DNA of 64,000 bases from JBPCNH01 sp051001455 (GCA_051001455.1 JBPCNH010000011.1:1-64000), one strand, 5' to 3'; shown: positions 24,902-34,398, counted from the stretch's first letter. Notes: generated from the sequence alone by a model not told the origin. Made by a program: numbers and translations.

Positions 24902-25657
24902 TTAGCGTTGTTTGCGACTATCCGTTTCTGCGATGACTTGCCGTAAGAAGTCATAGGCGTGGAGGGATGCGTCCCCCCCGCCTATCTTTTTGGAGAGGCG
25001 ATCTTTCAGATCGTCCGCGAGCCTCTGCTTGGCACCGGGAGCGATCTCGTCCCATCGTGCCAGCAAACCTCTGACTACCGCCAGGTCCGCCTCGGTCACT
25101 CCGGTTACGTCCCATCCTTCGGGTGCGGCGTCGGTCTCGAACCTAGAAGCAGGGGCGGCGCGAGCGTTATCCCGCACGACCAGGGTTCCCCCGACCATGT
25201 CTCCGAGCCTCTGATTGCGTTTGCTCGTGACGACCGCGATGGTTCCGATCAGGTATACGAAGGGGAGGACATCGATGATGCGCAAGATGTTGCGGACGAC
25301 CGACGCCCTGATACCGACGGCCCCACCGCTCGCATCGATCACGCGCAATCCGAGGGCTCTTTTCCCGATGGACCGGCCGGACCACAAGGTTTCGAGGATC
25401 ACATAGTAGAAGAATAGGACGATGAAGATGACGACCTGGCTGATGGCGAAGATGATCAGCAGCGATGAATCTGGCGATGACTCGTCGAAGTTATCGCCTG
25501 CGTTCAGAGCGAGGATGAGGAACACAGCGATGATGATCGCACCCTGGACAAGTCCATCCAGAGCAGCCGCGGCGATGCGAGAGCCGACCCCTGCGAGGGT
25601 GATGTCCATCGGCACACCTTCCGGGGTGTCGATCCGTAGACGATCCTCGTACTGCAT
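24902..25657 (-). CDS. RDD family membrane protein
   Basis: A 251-residue protein. The RDD core begins at LAGVGSRIAAAALDGLVQGAI (Arg-Asp positions at the first helix), continues with further hydrophobic helices, GRSIGKRALGLRVIDASGG, and RNILRIIDVLPFVYLIG, the typical RDD signature. A soluble C-terminal region of about 80 residues follows. It belongs to the conserved actinobacterial RDD / SpoIIM / DUF58 / MoxR cluster. Its start codon is only three bases from the divergent SpoIIM gene's start codon, leaving no room for a ribosome-binding site for either gene. Confidence 0.9.
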   Translation of the reverse strand: MQYEDRLRIDTPEGVPMDITLAGVGSRIAAAALDGLVQGAIIIAVFLILALNAGDNFDESSPDSSLLIIFAISQVVIFIVLFFYYVILETLWSGRSIGKRALGLRVIDASGGAVGIRASVVRNILRIIDVLPFVYLIGTIAVVTSKRNQRLGDMVGGTLVVRDNARAAPASRFETDAAPEGWDVTGVTEADLAVVRGLLARWDEIAPGAKQRLADDLKDRLSKKIGGGDASLHAYDFLRQVIAETDSRKQR

Positions 25658-25660
25658 CCC

Positions 25661-26632
25661 ATGAACCTAGACGCGTTCATCCAGGAACGGAAACAGCGAT
25701 GGCAGAGACTCGAAGAAGAGATCGGCCGCGCACGTGGTCGTCCAGACAGACTAGGAGCGGCTGGGATCCAGGAGATGGGACGCCTGTATCGTCAAGCTGC
25801 CGCCGATCTCGCTGTGGCTCGACGCAGTTGGCCGCGCGACCCAGAGACGCGCCGGCTCGAATCGATCGTCATTCAAGGGAGGGCCTTGGTCTACGGGGTC
25901 CGTCGGTCGAAGGGCTCGTTGCGAAGGCTTATCTTCAGTACCTATTGGCGCCAGATAGCGCATCGACCTCTCCTGTTGCTGATCGCGTCGTTGTTACTCT
26001 TCGTTCCGGCTTTCGTAGCGGTTGCCTGGGGTATGGAGCGGCCGCACGAAGCGGTGTCCTTCCTCCCCGAGGAATATCGGGTAGTCGCCGATCCGGAACG
26101 CTCACAAGAGGCGCGAGCCCTTTCCGCAGGAGAGCGCAGTGCCTTCTCTTCTACGATCTTCACCAATAACATCCGGGTCACCTTCCTCGCCTTCGCGGCC
26201 GGGATAACGCTCGGGTTCGGAACGGCTTACCTACTGATCTTCAATGGTTTCTTCCTGGGGACGGTGGTGGGGCTTTCCATCGGCATCGGGCGAGGCCCCG
26301 TTCTCGCGGAGCTGGTGATCCCGCACGGCATCTTGGAGCTCTCCTGCATCATCGTGGCCGGCGCTGCGGGCATCGGCCTCGGTTGGTCACTGGTGGATCC
26401 AGGTGATCGATCGCGAGGTGCCGCGCTGGTGGAAGAAGGTAAACGTTCGATCGAGCTCATCCTCGGAACGATCCCGTGGTTGGTAGGCGCGGGGTTGATC
26501 GAAGGCTTCGTCACCCCTTCACGGATCGGTATTCCTGCCGCGGTTGCGGTCGGCGCGCTCGCAGCTGCACCCTTCTGGTACTTCGTCCTGCGGGCGCGCA
26601 AGGCCGATGCATCAACCACCCTGATCGCCTAG
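25661..26632 (+). CDS. SpoIIM-like (DUF95) membrane protein
   Basis: A 323-residue protein of the stage II sporulation protein M family. A cytoplasmic N-terminal helical part (FIQERKQRWQRLEEEIGRAR) precedes helices from residue 105 (PLLLLIASLLLFVPAFVAVA) and the characteristic TIFTNNIRVTFLAFAAGITLGFG, LVIPHGILELSCIIVAGAAG block. In spore formers SpoIIM takes part in peptidoglycan remodelling; in Actinomycetota the homologue sits beside RDD and DUF58/MoxR genes and its role is unclear. It converges with the DUF58 gene with a 4-base overlap of ends. Confidence 0.88.
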   Translation: MNLDAFIQERKQRWQRLEEEIGRARGRPDRLGAAGIQEMGRLYRQAAADLAVARRSWPRDPETRRLESIVIQGRALVYGVRRSKGSLRRLIFSTYWRQIAHRPLLLLIASLLLFVPAFVAVAWGMERPHEAVSFLPEEYRVVADPERSQEARALSAGERSAFSSTIFTNNIRVTFLAFAAGITLGFGTAYLLIFNGFFLGTVVGLSIGIGRGPVLAELVIPHGILELSCIIVAGAAGIGLGWSLVDPGDRSRGAALVEEGKRSIELILGTIPWLVGAGLIEGFVTPSRIGIPAAVAVGALAAAPFWYFVLRARKADASTTLIA

Positions 26633-27870
26633 AACCTTGCGCGCGACTTGGCCCGTAGATAGGCGATCAAAGATGCCTCGGGCAATTCCTCCGGGCGTGC
26701 CTCGATGACGGTTGCCCCTTGATGTCGCAGAGCCGTGATCACGCCGGCGCGCTCGGCGAGCACGTCGGCTGCTACGGCGGCTCGATACACGTCGAGGGGT
26801 CCCCCCGGGTCCTCGGAGATGGCGGCAAGTAGGTCTACGTCGGAGGCACTGATGACGGTGACTGAGTGCCGACGTGCCACCAGCGGGATCGCCCGCAGCA
26901 GTGAGTCGGCGGCGGCCCGGTCGATGATGTCCGTGAAGACAAGGAGCAGGGCCCGCTTCTGAACCGCGACCGACATGAAAGCCCGCTCGTAGTCGCTGTC
27001 GCGGCCCGATGGCTCCAGGTCGAAGAGGGACCTCACTACGGCCGTAGCGCCTTTGCGCCGCGGTGCTATGGATCGCAGGACCGTCTCGTCGAAAGCTACT
27101 GCTCCGCAACGATCTCCGACCTCGTCGCCGGCGACCGCTACGGCCGTGATGGCATCGAGTGCGACGTCGAGTCTGGTCCTGCCCTCCAAGGGTGCTCCCA
27201 TGAGTCTTCCTGCGTCGACCAGAGCGATGACATCACGGTCCTCCTCGGTGCGGTATTGGTTGCTCATCGCCCGTCCGGTCCTGGCCGTTGCGAGCCAGTT
27301 CACCTGCCGAAAGTCATCGTCGGGAAGGTAATCGCGTATCGACTCGAACTGCGTTCCAAGACCCAGTGAGCCTCGGGCTCTTCCTTGTTGCATCAAACCC
27401 CGAGTCCTTGCCGCACGAGCCAGGCGTCGAGCCCCAGGTACATCCGGGTACACCAAGAGCTCTGAGCGACCACCGGCTTTGTGGTCGCGTGACATCAGGC
27501 CCAGAGGTCCTTGCGTACGGACATGCGTCTCGCCTAGGACGCGCTGTCCGCGCCGGCTGGCGGTGAGCGTCGCACCCAAGTCGGCGATGCCTTCTGCGGG
27601 TTTGAGCTCCACGTCTGCTGGGGTCGGCTGCCGGATCTTAACGATGCGGTGTTCCGTTGCATCGGCGGTGATGCTCACCTGCATCGGACGGCCGCGGGCG
27701 ATCACTCGGGGGAAGGTGCGCGTTACGCGTGGGTGCGCGCCCGAGCCGCGTACATCGCTAGCGACCATCCCTACTAAGACGATCCATGCGAGAAGAACCA
27801 GGACAGGGGCGACGAGGACCAAGCTCGCAGTCATGAAGAGGATGACGGCGGTACGGGTTGTGGGAGTCAC
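26629..27870 (-). CDS. DUF58 domain-containing protein
   Basis: A 413-residue protein with two N-terminal transmembrane helices (VILFMTASLVLVAPVLVLLAWIVLVGM, split about residues 8-36), a beta-rich domain, then the DUF58 motif: GTQFESIRDYLPDDDFRQVNWLATARTGR and a von Willebrand A-like domain with ALVDAGRLM replacing the D-x-S-x-S metal site. It is the usual partner of MoxR ATPases and is translated from the same transcript as MoxR (seven-base gap). Together they may act as a chaperone system for membrane or secreted complexes; the client is unknown. Confidence 0.9.
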   Translation of the reverse strand: MTPTTRTAVILFMTASLVLVAPVLVLLAWIVLVGMVASDVRGSGAHPRVTRTFPRVIARGRPMQVSITADATEHRIVKIRQPTPADVELKPAEGIADLGATLTASRRGQRVLGETHVRTQGPLGLMSRDHKAGGRSELLVYPDVPGARRLARAARTRGLMQQGRARGSLGLGTQFESIRDYLPDDDFRQVNWLATARTGRAMSNQYRTEEDRDVIALVDAGRLMGAPLEGRTRLDVALDAITAVAVAGDEVGDRCGAVAFDETVLRSIAPRRKGATAVVRSLFDLEPSGRDSDYERAFMSVAVQKRALLLVFTDIIDRAAADSLLRAIPLVARRHSVTVISASDVDLLAAISEDPGGPLDVYRAAVAADVLAERAGVITALRHQGATVIEARPEELPEASLIAYLRAKSRARF

Positions 27871-27877
27871 TCGTTCC

Positions 27878-28807
27878 TCATCGTGGAACCTCCACTGCCC
27901 CCATTGCCGCGTTCACTGCGTCCGTTGCCGTGAAACCTTCGAGCTCGGCCTGCGCCGACACGACGAGACGATGCCGCAGGACGGAAGGGGCGAGAGCCGC
28001 TATGTCGTCGGGAGTAACGAAGTCGCGTCCCTGCATCCGGGCCATCGCCTTGGCCGCCACGAGGAGGTGTACGGCAGAACGCGGGCTCGCGCCCAGCTCG
28101 ACACTCGGCAGTTCCCGCGTCTGGCGGGCTACCGCGACTATGTAGGCGAGAACGGGTTCGGCGACGCTCGTAGCGTCTACGTCGTGACGTATCCGCGCGA
28201 GGGCGTCTCTGTCGATCACCGGTTGGATGTCGTCCACACCACTGGACGTCACGCCGCTTCGGCCTAGTCTCAAGATGGCTTGTTCCTGCGTCTCGCTGGG
28301 GTAGCCGAGTTCGACGCTCAGCAGGAAACGATCGAGTTGGGCTTCGGGTAGGGGATAGGTGCCCTCGTACTCGATCGGGTTCTGCGTAGCAACGACCATG
28401 AACGGGTCTTGAAGCCGACGCGATTCGCCGGCGATCGTGACCTGCCGCTCCTGCATCGCTTCGAGAAGGGCTGCTTGGGTTCTGGGCGGGGTCCGATTGA
28501 TCTCGTCGGCAAGGAGAACGTTCGTGAAAACCGGACCGGGCCGAAACACGAGCTCACCTCCGCTGAGCGTCATGGTCCCGGTCACATCGGAAGGCAGCAT
28601 GTCGGGGGTGAACTGCACTCTGCGGAAATCCACGCCGAGGCAGCGGGCGAACACCTCCGCGAGTAGCGTTTTGGCGACGCCGGGTACGCCCTGTAGCAAG
28701 ACGTGACCTCCAGACACCAAAGCGATGACGAGACCATCGATCGCTTCCTCCTGACCAATCACGACATCTGCTATCTGCGACCCGATCTTCTCTCTAAGCT
28801 CTCTCAT
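27878..28807 (-). CDS. MoxR family AAA+ ATPase
   Basis: A 309-residue AAA+ protein. Walker A is GVPGVAKTLLAEVFA (GxxGxAKT), Walker B LLADEINRTPPRTQAALLEAMQE, sensor 1 VVATQNPIEYEGTYPLPEAQLDRF, and a C-terminal AAA-lid with SPRSAVHLLVAAKAMARMQG. These are diagnostic for the MoxR proper subfamily. MoxR proteins are thought to help metal-cofactor insertion or complex assembly together with vWA or DUF58 proteins. It overlaps the DUF4350 gene stop by four bases (ATGA). Confidence 0.94.
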   Translation of the reverse strand: MRELREKIGSQIADVVIGQEEAIDGLVIALVSGGHVLLQGVPGVAKTLLAEVFARCLGVDFRRVQFTPDMLPSDVTGTMTLSGGELVFRPGPVFTNVLLADEINRTPPRTQAALLEAMQERQVTIAGESRRLQDPFMVVATQNPIEYEGTYPLPEAQLDRFLLSVELGYPSETQEQAILRLGRSGVTSSGVDDIQPVIDRDALARIRHDVDATSVAEPVLAYIVAVARQTRELPSVELGASPRSAVHLLVAAKAMARMQGRDFVTPDDIAALAPSVLRHRLVVSAQAELEGFTATDAVNAAMGAVEVPR

Positions 28808-29943
28808 GTCTTCCCCCTGATAGTTGCGGCCACTGCCCGACCCACCTCGAGTACGTCGGCATCATCCATCGGCCTGCGCCACAACGCATCGATCACGTGT
28901 CCCTCGAGGCCTGCTCTTGATGCGGCGCGCCGGAACACAGCCTCGTTCGTGTCCGGGCGGATCCCCAGCCGAGAGGCGAGTACCGTTCGGGCTTTCGTCT
29001 GTAATCCCTGTATCGAGTCGATCCGATCCGCGGCCGCAGCTACCGACGTGGCAACCGCATCGACGTATGCGACGCGTGGGGGCCGAGGTTTCTCGGAGAT
29101 GCCGTCGACGGGGCCTAGCCGTCGGGACCTGCTCCACATGAAGACGAGCGTGGCGAGACTCAGCGCCCCTATCAGCCAAAGCCAATCCGAGGGAACCGCG
29201 CCGAGGCCCTCGTCGGCGTAACCGTGGAATGCTTCCGCGAAGACGACCCGGCTTCCGGGTGTTCCCGCAAGACCGACTCCTAATGCGCCGGCGTCTGTGT
29301 TCCCTATCCAACGGTTGTGGAGAGGGGACGGATCGGCGAGCAACAAGACGCGGCCTCGTCCTTGTTCCAACGCTAGGAGCGTAGGGCGTTGCTCTCCCTG
29401 AAGAAGCGGGACTCCTACCTCCACGCGGGACCACCATCCTGCTCCCTCTCCTTCGACCGAGGTGACCCCGGCGACCTCGGCGAGCGGGACCGTCACGGCC
29501 GAGGTGGACGGTCCTCCTGTCGACCACGTGGGCGGGGACTCGACGATCGTGGCGAGGGCCTGAGCGTCGATCTCTCCACCCAGGACCAGCCGCCCCCCTC
29601 TATCGACGAAGCTCCGAAGGGCACGCGCGTCGGGTGCGTGTACGCCGAAGGGGTCCAGCACGAAAAGTGTGTCGCCCTCGCCGAGTGCAACGTCGGGACG
29701 CGTTCGCGAGCGGGCAGTTTCGAACCCTTCGTCGGAGAGCAATTCCGCTAGAGCAGCAGTGCCGTCGGCTTCGGTGGAGAACGAAGACGATCTGGGACCC
29801 GAGACTTCCCCGTCGCCTCCGGCGGCGTCGAGGAGAGCGAGCGTCAGATTGAGCGCGATCACGGTGATCGCCACGACCGTCCCTACGCGCGCCGGCCGCG
29901 GAAGCTGTTGCCAGGCCGAGGACACCCGGACCGATATTTTCAT
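28804..29943 (-). CDS. DUF4350 domain-containing membrane protein
   Basis: A 379-residue protein with an N-terminal helix (VVAITVIALNLTLALLD), an exported DUF4350 domain (SSFSTEADGTAALAELLSDEGFE, TLFVLDPFGVHAPDARALRSFVDRGGRLVLGG), and a second helix near residue 260 (WLWLIGALSLATLVFMW) followed by a cytoplasmic tail. The ATG at 29943 overlaps the DUF4129 stop (ATGA), so I prefer it to the start at 29973. The DUF4350 fold resembles GATase-like domains that bind ligand; role in the MoxR cluster unknown. Confidence 0.88.
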   Translation of the reverse strand: MKISVRVSSAWQQLPRPARVGTVVAITVIALNLTLALLDAAGGDGEVSGPRSSSFSTEADGTAALAELLSDEGFETARSRTRPDVALGEGDTLFVLDPFGVHAPDARALRSFVDRGGRLVLGGEIDAQALATIVESPPTWSTGGPSTSAVTVPLAEVAGVTSVEGEGAGWWSRVEVGVPLLQGEQRPTLLALEQGRGRVLLLADPSPLHNRWIGNTDAGALGVGLAGTPGSRVVFAEAFHGYADEGLGAVPSDWLWLIGALSLATLVFMWSRSRRLGPVDGISEKPRPPRVAYVDAVATSVAAAADRIDSIQGLQTKARTVLASRLGIRPDTNEAVFRRAASRAGLEGHVIDALWRRPMDDADVLEVGRAVAATIRGKT

Positions 29944-30812
29944 GCTCGGATCTCCTGGTGCAGAGTCCGCCATTCGAGACGCGCGTCGGCCACGTCCTGA
30001 TCGGTGGCCTCCTCCCCTCCGTAAACGATCGCGTCGAAGCGTTCGGCGAGGTGGTCAAAGATCGGGGAGGAGAGGGTTCTGCGCAGCGCCAGAGAGGTGT
30101 CCGAGGGCCGGAATTCGATGACGCCCTTGGCGGCAAGACGCAACAAGCCTGCTCGGAACCGTAGTCTCACCGCGAGCGCGTAGTCACGTTGCCGCTCTGC
30201 AGTGTCGGCCGCGTTCTCTAGTCTCTCGGGGCCGATTGGGGCTTGGGCCGGGACTGTTTTATATGCCGGTGAATAGCGATTTACTCGTCGTCTGACCACG
30301 AGCCGGGCAAGCCCCCATCCCGCCGCCAACAGGATCGCCCCCGCCGTCGCGAGCGCCGAGGCTTTGCCCCAACCCGACAATGAACGGAATCGTTCGGCTA
30401 TCCATTCGAATGGTCGCTCGAAAAGCCGGCCCAGACGCTGCAACAACCCGGCGAACGGCCGCGGGGGATCGGCGCCACGGAACCGAGGTTCTTGGAGGAT
30501 CTCCCGGGCGCTCACTCGGACGGCTGCCGGATCTGGCCTGCCTTCGTTGCTCCCGGCCACTAGGGCCTCCAGCCTTCTCGTGACGTCCCGCCGACCGCCA
30601 CTCAAGACCGGACCGAGGTCCACCGGAAGCCCGTCCACCGAGGTCACCCGTTCCAAGTCGGCTGTCGAGCTTTCATCTTCCGCGGCTTCGGTTACGAGTC
30701 GACGTAGCTCCTCACGTGAGACATCGACGGCCCAGGATGCTGCCGGGATGAGCAAGACCAGCGAGGCGATGCAACAGATCGCCAGAAAGCGCGCGATAGA
30801 TCGCGACGTCAC
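29940..30812 (-). CDS. DUF4129 domain-containing membrane protein
   Basis: A 290-residue protein with a signal-like N-terminus (FLAICCIASLVLLIPAASWA), an exported segment of about 120 residues, a transmembrane helix near 155 (ASALATAGAILLAAGWGLARLVV) and a cytoplasmic C-terminal DUF4129 domain (YALAVRLRFRAGLLRLAAKGVI, F-HLAERFDAIVYGGEEATDQDV). The last segment resembles the binding part found in transglutaminase-associated proteins. The GTG start at 30812 overlaps the preceding stop by four bases, placing it in the tightly coupled five-gene operon. Confidence 0.85.
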   Translation of the reverse strand: MTSRSIARFLAICCIASLVLLIPAASWAVDVSREELRRLVTEAAEDESSTADLERVTSVDGLPVDLGPVLSGGRRDVTRRLEALVAGSNEGRPDPAAVRVSAREILQEPRFRGADPPRPFAGLLQRLGRLFERPFEWIAERFRSLSGWGKASALATAGAILLAAGWGLARLVVRRRVNRYSPAYKTVPAQAPIGPERLENAADTAERQRDYALAVRLRFRAGLLRLAAKGVIEFRPSDTSLALRRTLSSPIFDHLAERFDAIVYGGEEATDQDVADARLEWRTLHQEIRA

Positions 30813-31669
30813 GCGGGCGGTGGAGGTGGAACCCTCCCGCTCTGTGGTTCAGGCGGTGAACCGATACGACCTGCCAGCAACTCGAGATCGAATGCTTCTT
30901 TGCGCACCCGAAGGTCGAAGTAAAGGACGGTGAGGACCGCGGCCTGGAACGGCGTTGTCACGACGCTCCCGATGACGTTGATCGTGTGCTCGACGAAAAG
31001 GCGCATCGTTACGGAGTCGATGTTAGCGAACAGGGTGAGTCCAAAGATGATCCCCAGGATTGTTTGCAGCACGATAGGGATCACGAACAAGCCGAGGATG
31101 ACGATGCCGAAGGTGCGCCACCAACGGCCCTTGACGAGCTCCCTCGACCGGCGAAGCGCTTTCAGACCGCGAGCATCCTCCAACATCAAGCACGGAACGA
31201 CGACGATCAGAGCGATCGAGAGATAGATGCCGGGGATGACCAGCAGGAGGAAACCGATCAAGATCACGATCATCGTCAACAGAGCCACCCACAGCAGTGA
31301 TCCGATCTTCTGCCCGGCGAACTTCAATGATTCACCGGCTTTAGGGTGCCGTCCGAGGTAGGCGTCGCCGAGCGCTTTGAAGGCGGCTCCCGTCGCGAGC
31401 AGCGTTGCGAGGAAAGCGAGGAAGCCGTTGATCCCTGCACCAGCGATGAATCCGGATAGGGCGGCGTCGCTGGGGAACATCAGCTGCCCGTCCTGGACGG
31501 TCACGCCGTCCGGTAGGGAGGAGAGCGCGAACAAGAACCCCAGTAACGAGACCGGGATGACCACAAGCGCAACGACCTTGATCAGGGTCCAGAAATTCTT
31601 GAGATAGAGCTTGATCGAGACGTCGAGGATCTCTCCCACGCCCATAGCTCGCAGCTCCGGCATGCTCAC
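30809..31669 (-). CDS. Multi-pass membrane protein, first gene of the MoxR operon
   Basis: A 286-residue protein with about six membrane helices after an N-terminal amphipathic MSMPELRAMGVGEILDVSIKLY segment, which is typical of the glycerophosphoryl-diester-phosphodiesterase-like membrane (DUF7544/YciC-like) proteins. Helices include FWTLIKVVALVVIPVSLLGF and LLTMIVILIGFLLLVIPGIY, and DARGLKALRRSRELVKGRWW is the typical loop. The C-terminus is Pro-rich. It leads the operon with the DUF4129, DUF4350, MoxR and DUF58 genes, each overlapping or nearly touching the next. Function unknown. Confidence 0.8.
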   Translation of the reverse strand: MSMPELRAMGVGEILDVSIKLYLKNFWTLIKVVALVVIPVSLLGFLFALSSLPDGVTVQDGQLMFPSDAALSGFIAGAGINGFLAFLATLLATGAAFKALGDAYLGRHPKAGESLKFAGQKIGSLLWVALLTMIVILIGFLLLVIPGIYLSIALIVVVPCLMLEDARGLKALRRSRELVKGRWWRTFGIVILGLFVIPIVLQTILGIIFGLTLFANIDSVTMRLFVEHTINVIGSVVTTPFQAAVLTVLYFDLRVRKEAFDLELLAGRIGSPPEPQSGRVPPPPPA

Positions 31670-31745
31670 GACCCGACCATAACGCTTCAGGCTCGCCCGC
31701 GGCTGCTCGCTCTTTCAGGGCCGGCCGCCACCCGTTGGTACCGGC

Positions 31746-32381
31746 TTATTTCTTCCTTTTCTTCTTGTCGACCATCTTGTAGTCCTCGCCGATCTTCGTC
31801 GTGTCCATGACCGGGAACGGGACGCCTGCGGGATAGCTCGATCCGGCGTAGATGAAGGTGTGAGCTTGGGGGGCCGTCAACACGGCGCCCTTACCAAGCG
31901 CCTGGTTGATGTTTCGCGGGATCATCAACAGGTTCCCGATGGCGTCGATCTCGGTCGTCTCGCCGGTACAGGTGTCCCGCAGATGCGCTTCGGTCTTCGT
32001 CAGGTTGTTGCCGGCTCCGGGCTGGAACACCTCGAATACCAAGCAGTAGGTCCCACCGGGCCCGTCCGGGTTCACCCGCACGCGCGCTCCAACCCCCTGC
32101 GTTCCCTGAGCAGGCCCCTCGGTCTCGATGGAGATGTAGAAGTTCTTCGCATCGTTAGAGAACTTCAACGCGGTGATGTCGGTAACGGTGCTGGCGTCCG
32201 CCGGAGTCTCGTTGTCTCCCATGGAGCCGTCACCGTTGCCCTGGTCGTTCAGCGCATTCGCATCGTTGATCGGGTCCTCGACGATGGTCTTCTCGGCTGG
32301 CGCCGCAGAAACGACCGACGCGCCGGCGGTCATGCAGACCGCTACAACGATTCCGGCAGAGATCCTGGATGGTGGCGTCAT
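31746..32381 (-). CDS. Secreted hypothetical protein
   Basis: A 211-residue exported protein. A signal peptide (ISAGIVVAVCMTAGASVVSA-AP) is followed by an acidic Asn/Asp-rich region (VEDPINDANALNDQGNGDG) and a beta-sandwich-like domain (ITALKFSNDAKNFYISIE, GARVRVNPDGPGG) that resembles carbohydrate- or heme-binding DOMON-like folds. A Lys/Arg tail KKKRKK ends it. Two Cys (in TYCLVFEVF and RDTCTGE) could form a disulfide. Family not named. Confidence 0.65.
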   Translation of the reverse strand: MTPPSRISAGIVVAVCMTAGASVVSAAPAEKTIVEDPINDANALNDQGNGDGSMGDNETPADASTVTDITALKFSNDAKNFYISIETEGPAQGTQGVGARVRVNPDGPGGTYCLVFEVFQPGAGNNLTKTEAHLRDTCTGETTEIDAIGNLLMIPRNINQALGKGAVLTAPQAHTFIYAGSSYPAGVPFPVMDTTKIGEDYKMVDKKKRKK

Positions 32382-32473
32382 GAATCTGTCCTCCTGTGCT
32401 CCGTAGACGACCGGCCTTTGCCTCTGAGCCAGTCTTCTCTAAGAGGTGCCCGAATCCCTTCCTCCCAGGCCGG

Positions 32474-33814
32474 CTATTCCGGGCTCATCCGGGACCTCAT
32501 CCGCTCGAGCTCCTCACTCCGCTCGATCACATAGCCGCCCGCTTCGTCACGACGGAGGGAACGGAGAGGCGCGGGGAGGCGGGTCAAGGAAGCGCGGCAT
32601 CTCTCCTGGATCTCAGGCAGGGTCTGGCGCGCAAGCAGGCGTTGGCCGTCCGCCATGATGCGTTGTAGCAAAGGTGCACCGTCGGCGATCTCTTCATCGG
32701 CCAGCGCCAGCACGTCTTTCTCGTAGCGACCATCCCTCGAGAGCCGGTAGATCTGCTTCCTTCCGGGCAGGGTGGCTTTCCCGGTCGAGAGTTTCACCTT
32801 CGGACCCGTCTCGTCTTCGACCAACTTGTACACGGCTCCAAGAGCGGGTGCGTCTGCGCTTGTTCCTAGTTGGGTTCCCACGCCGAAGGCATCTGCAGGC
32901 ACCCCTCGTGCAAGGAGTTCATCGATGACGTATTCATCCAGATCTCCCGAGAGGAAGATCTGCACGTCGTTCAAGCCTGCGTCATCTAGCAACTCTCTCA
33001 CCGACTGAGTGAGGAGCGCGAGATCGCCCGAATCGATCCGGACGCCGCGCAGACGCACGCCGTGGGGTTCGAGCTCCTTGGCAGCCTTGATGGCTTTGCG
33101 CGCTCCTTCTATGACGTCAAAGGTATCGATGAGAAGGACGGCGTTGTCGGGGAAACGGCGAAGGAAGCATCTGAACGCCTCTTCTTCGTTGTCGTGGGCC
33201 ATGATGTAGGAATGCGCCATAGTTCCGCTAAGCGGGATGTCGAAGGCCATGCCTGCAGCAACGTTAGACGTAGCCGCAGCTCCTCCCACGAACGCCGCCC
33301 GTGCACCGTACAGGGCGGCATCGAATCCATGATCGCGACGCGCCGAGAAGTCGACAAAATCCTTGCCTTCGCATGCGATCGACACACGAGCCGCCTTCGA
33401 AGCAACCATCGTCTGATGGGCGATGCAATTGATCACGAACGTCTCGATCAGCTGTGCCTCGATCAACGGCGCCGTCACACGTACTAAAGGCTCGCCGGCA
33501 AAGACTGCCTCGCCTTCGGGGACAGCCCACACCTCACCGGTGAAACGCAGGCTGGAGAGGTAGGTCAGGAAGGCTTCATCGAACAGCTCCAGCGAGCGGA
33601 GATAGTCGATCTCGGGTTCTTCGAACGAGAACCCTTCTAGATATTCGAGTAGTTGTTCCAGCCCGCAGGCGATGAGGAAGTTGCGTCTCTCCGGGAGCTC
33701 CCGGACGAAAAGGTCGAAGGTGGCCGTGGCGACCAGCCCTTCGTGGTGATAGCTCGCGGCCATCGTCAGCTCGTACAGATCGATGAGCATGACCCGAGAG
33801 ACACGGTCTGGCAT
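32474..33814 (-). CDS. pncB: Nicotinate phosphoribosyltransferase
   Basis: A 446-residue enzyme that makes nicotinate mononucleotide from nicotinate and PRPP in the NAD salvage path. Typical motifs are MLIDLYELTMAASYHHEG at the N-terminus, FSARRDHGFDAALYGARAAFVGG (catalytic His region), PLSGTMAHSYIMAHDNEEEAF, and VRLRGVRIDSGDLALLTQSVR with LSGDLDEYVIDELL and DAFGVGTQLGTS phosphate-binding segments. It lies two bases behind pncA, so the two salvage steps are coexpressed. Confidence 0.94.
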   Translation of the reverse strand: MPDRVSRVMLIDLYELTMAASYHHEGLVATATFDLFVRELPERRNFLIACGLEQLLEYLEGFSFEEPEIDYLRSLELFDEAFLTYLSSLRFTGEVWAVPEGEAVFAGEPLVRVTAPLIEAQLIETFVINCIAHQTMVASKAARVSIACEGKDFVDFSARRDHGFDAALYGARAAFVGGAAATSNVAAGMAFDIPLSGTMAHSYIMAHDNEEEAFRCFLRRFPDNAVLLIDTFDVIEGARKAIKAAKELEPHGVRLRGVRIDSGDLALLTQSVRELLDDAGLNDVQIFLSGDLDEYVIDELLARGVPADAFGVGTQLGTSADAPALGAVYKLVEDETGPKVKLSTGKATLPGRKQIYRLSRDGRYEKDVLALADEEIADGAPLLQRIMADGQRLLARQTLPEIQERCRASLTRLPAPLRSLRRDEAGGYVIERSEELERMRSRMSPE

Positions 33815-33816
33815 GC

Positions 33817-34398
33817 TCAGCGCACGCTCACCTTGGCTCTCCGCATCTCTTCGAGAGCCTTTTCGTGATCATCTGGTTCCAGCTCCACCGGGCGGGTTAG
33901 TTCTTTGAGGACGACCGTATCGAAGCCCCTGTTAGCCGCATCGATCGCGGTTTCCTTCACGCAGTAGTCGGATGCGAGCCCGATGACGACCACGCGCTCG
34001 ATATCGAGATCTCGCAGGCGAGCTTCGAGCTCGGTAGGGGACTCTTCACCGGTAGAGGGGTCGCGCACGGTGAACCCGGAATAGCCATCTTCCCCACCCG
34101 TGCCCTTGCGGATGGCCTCTCCCGTCGCCTCGAGCTCGGGATGGAGTTCTGCCCCCCAGGTGTCCCGGACGCAATGCACCGGCCAGATCCCTCCGTCTTT
34201 CTCGAAGTGAGGGGTGCTCTCGGGATGCCAGTCCTGCGTGTAGACGACCGCCGCGCCGCCAGCCACTGCCGAAGCGATCTCTCGGTTGGCACCGCTCACT
34301 ACGTCCTCGCCCTGCTTCACGTACAGGGCGCCTTGCGGGTCGGCGAAATCGTTCTGCAGGTCGACCACGATCAAAGCGGTATCGGAGTCGTAGGTCAT
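33817..34398 (-). CDS. pncA: Nicotinamidase (isochorismatase fold)
   Basis: A 193-residue enzyme hydrolysing nicotinamide to nicotinate. The catalytic Asp is in VDLQNDFADPQG, the metal site in TQDWHPESTPHFEKDGGIWPVHC, the Lys in IRKGTGGEDGYSGF, and the nucleophilic Cys in GLASDYCVKETAIDA. All three residues of the triad are present, as is the cis-peptide context. It is the first gene of the pncA-pncB operon. Confidence 0.94.
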   Translation of the reverse strand: MTYDSDTALIVVDLQNDFADPQGALYVKQGEDVVSGANREIASAVAGGAAVVYTQDWHPESTPHFEKDGGIWPVHCVRDTWGAELHPELEATGEAIRKGTGGEDGYSGFTVRDPSTGEESPTELEARLRDLDIERVVVIGLASDYCVKETAIDAANRGFDTVVLKELTRPVELEPDDHEKALEEMRRAKVSVR

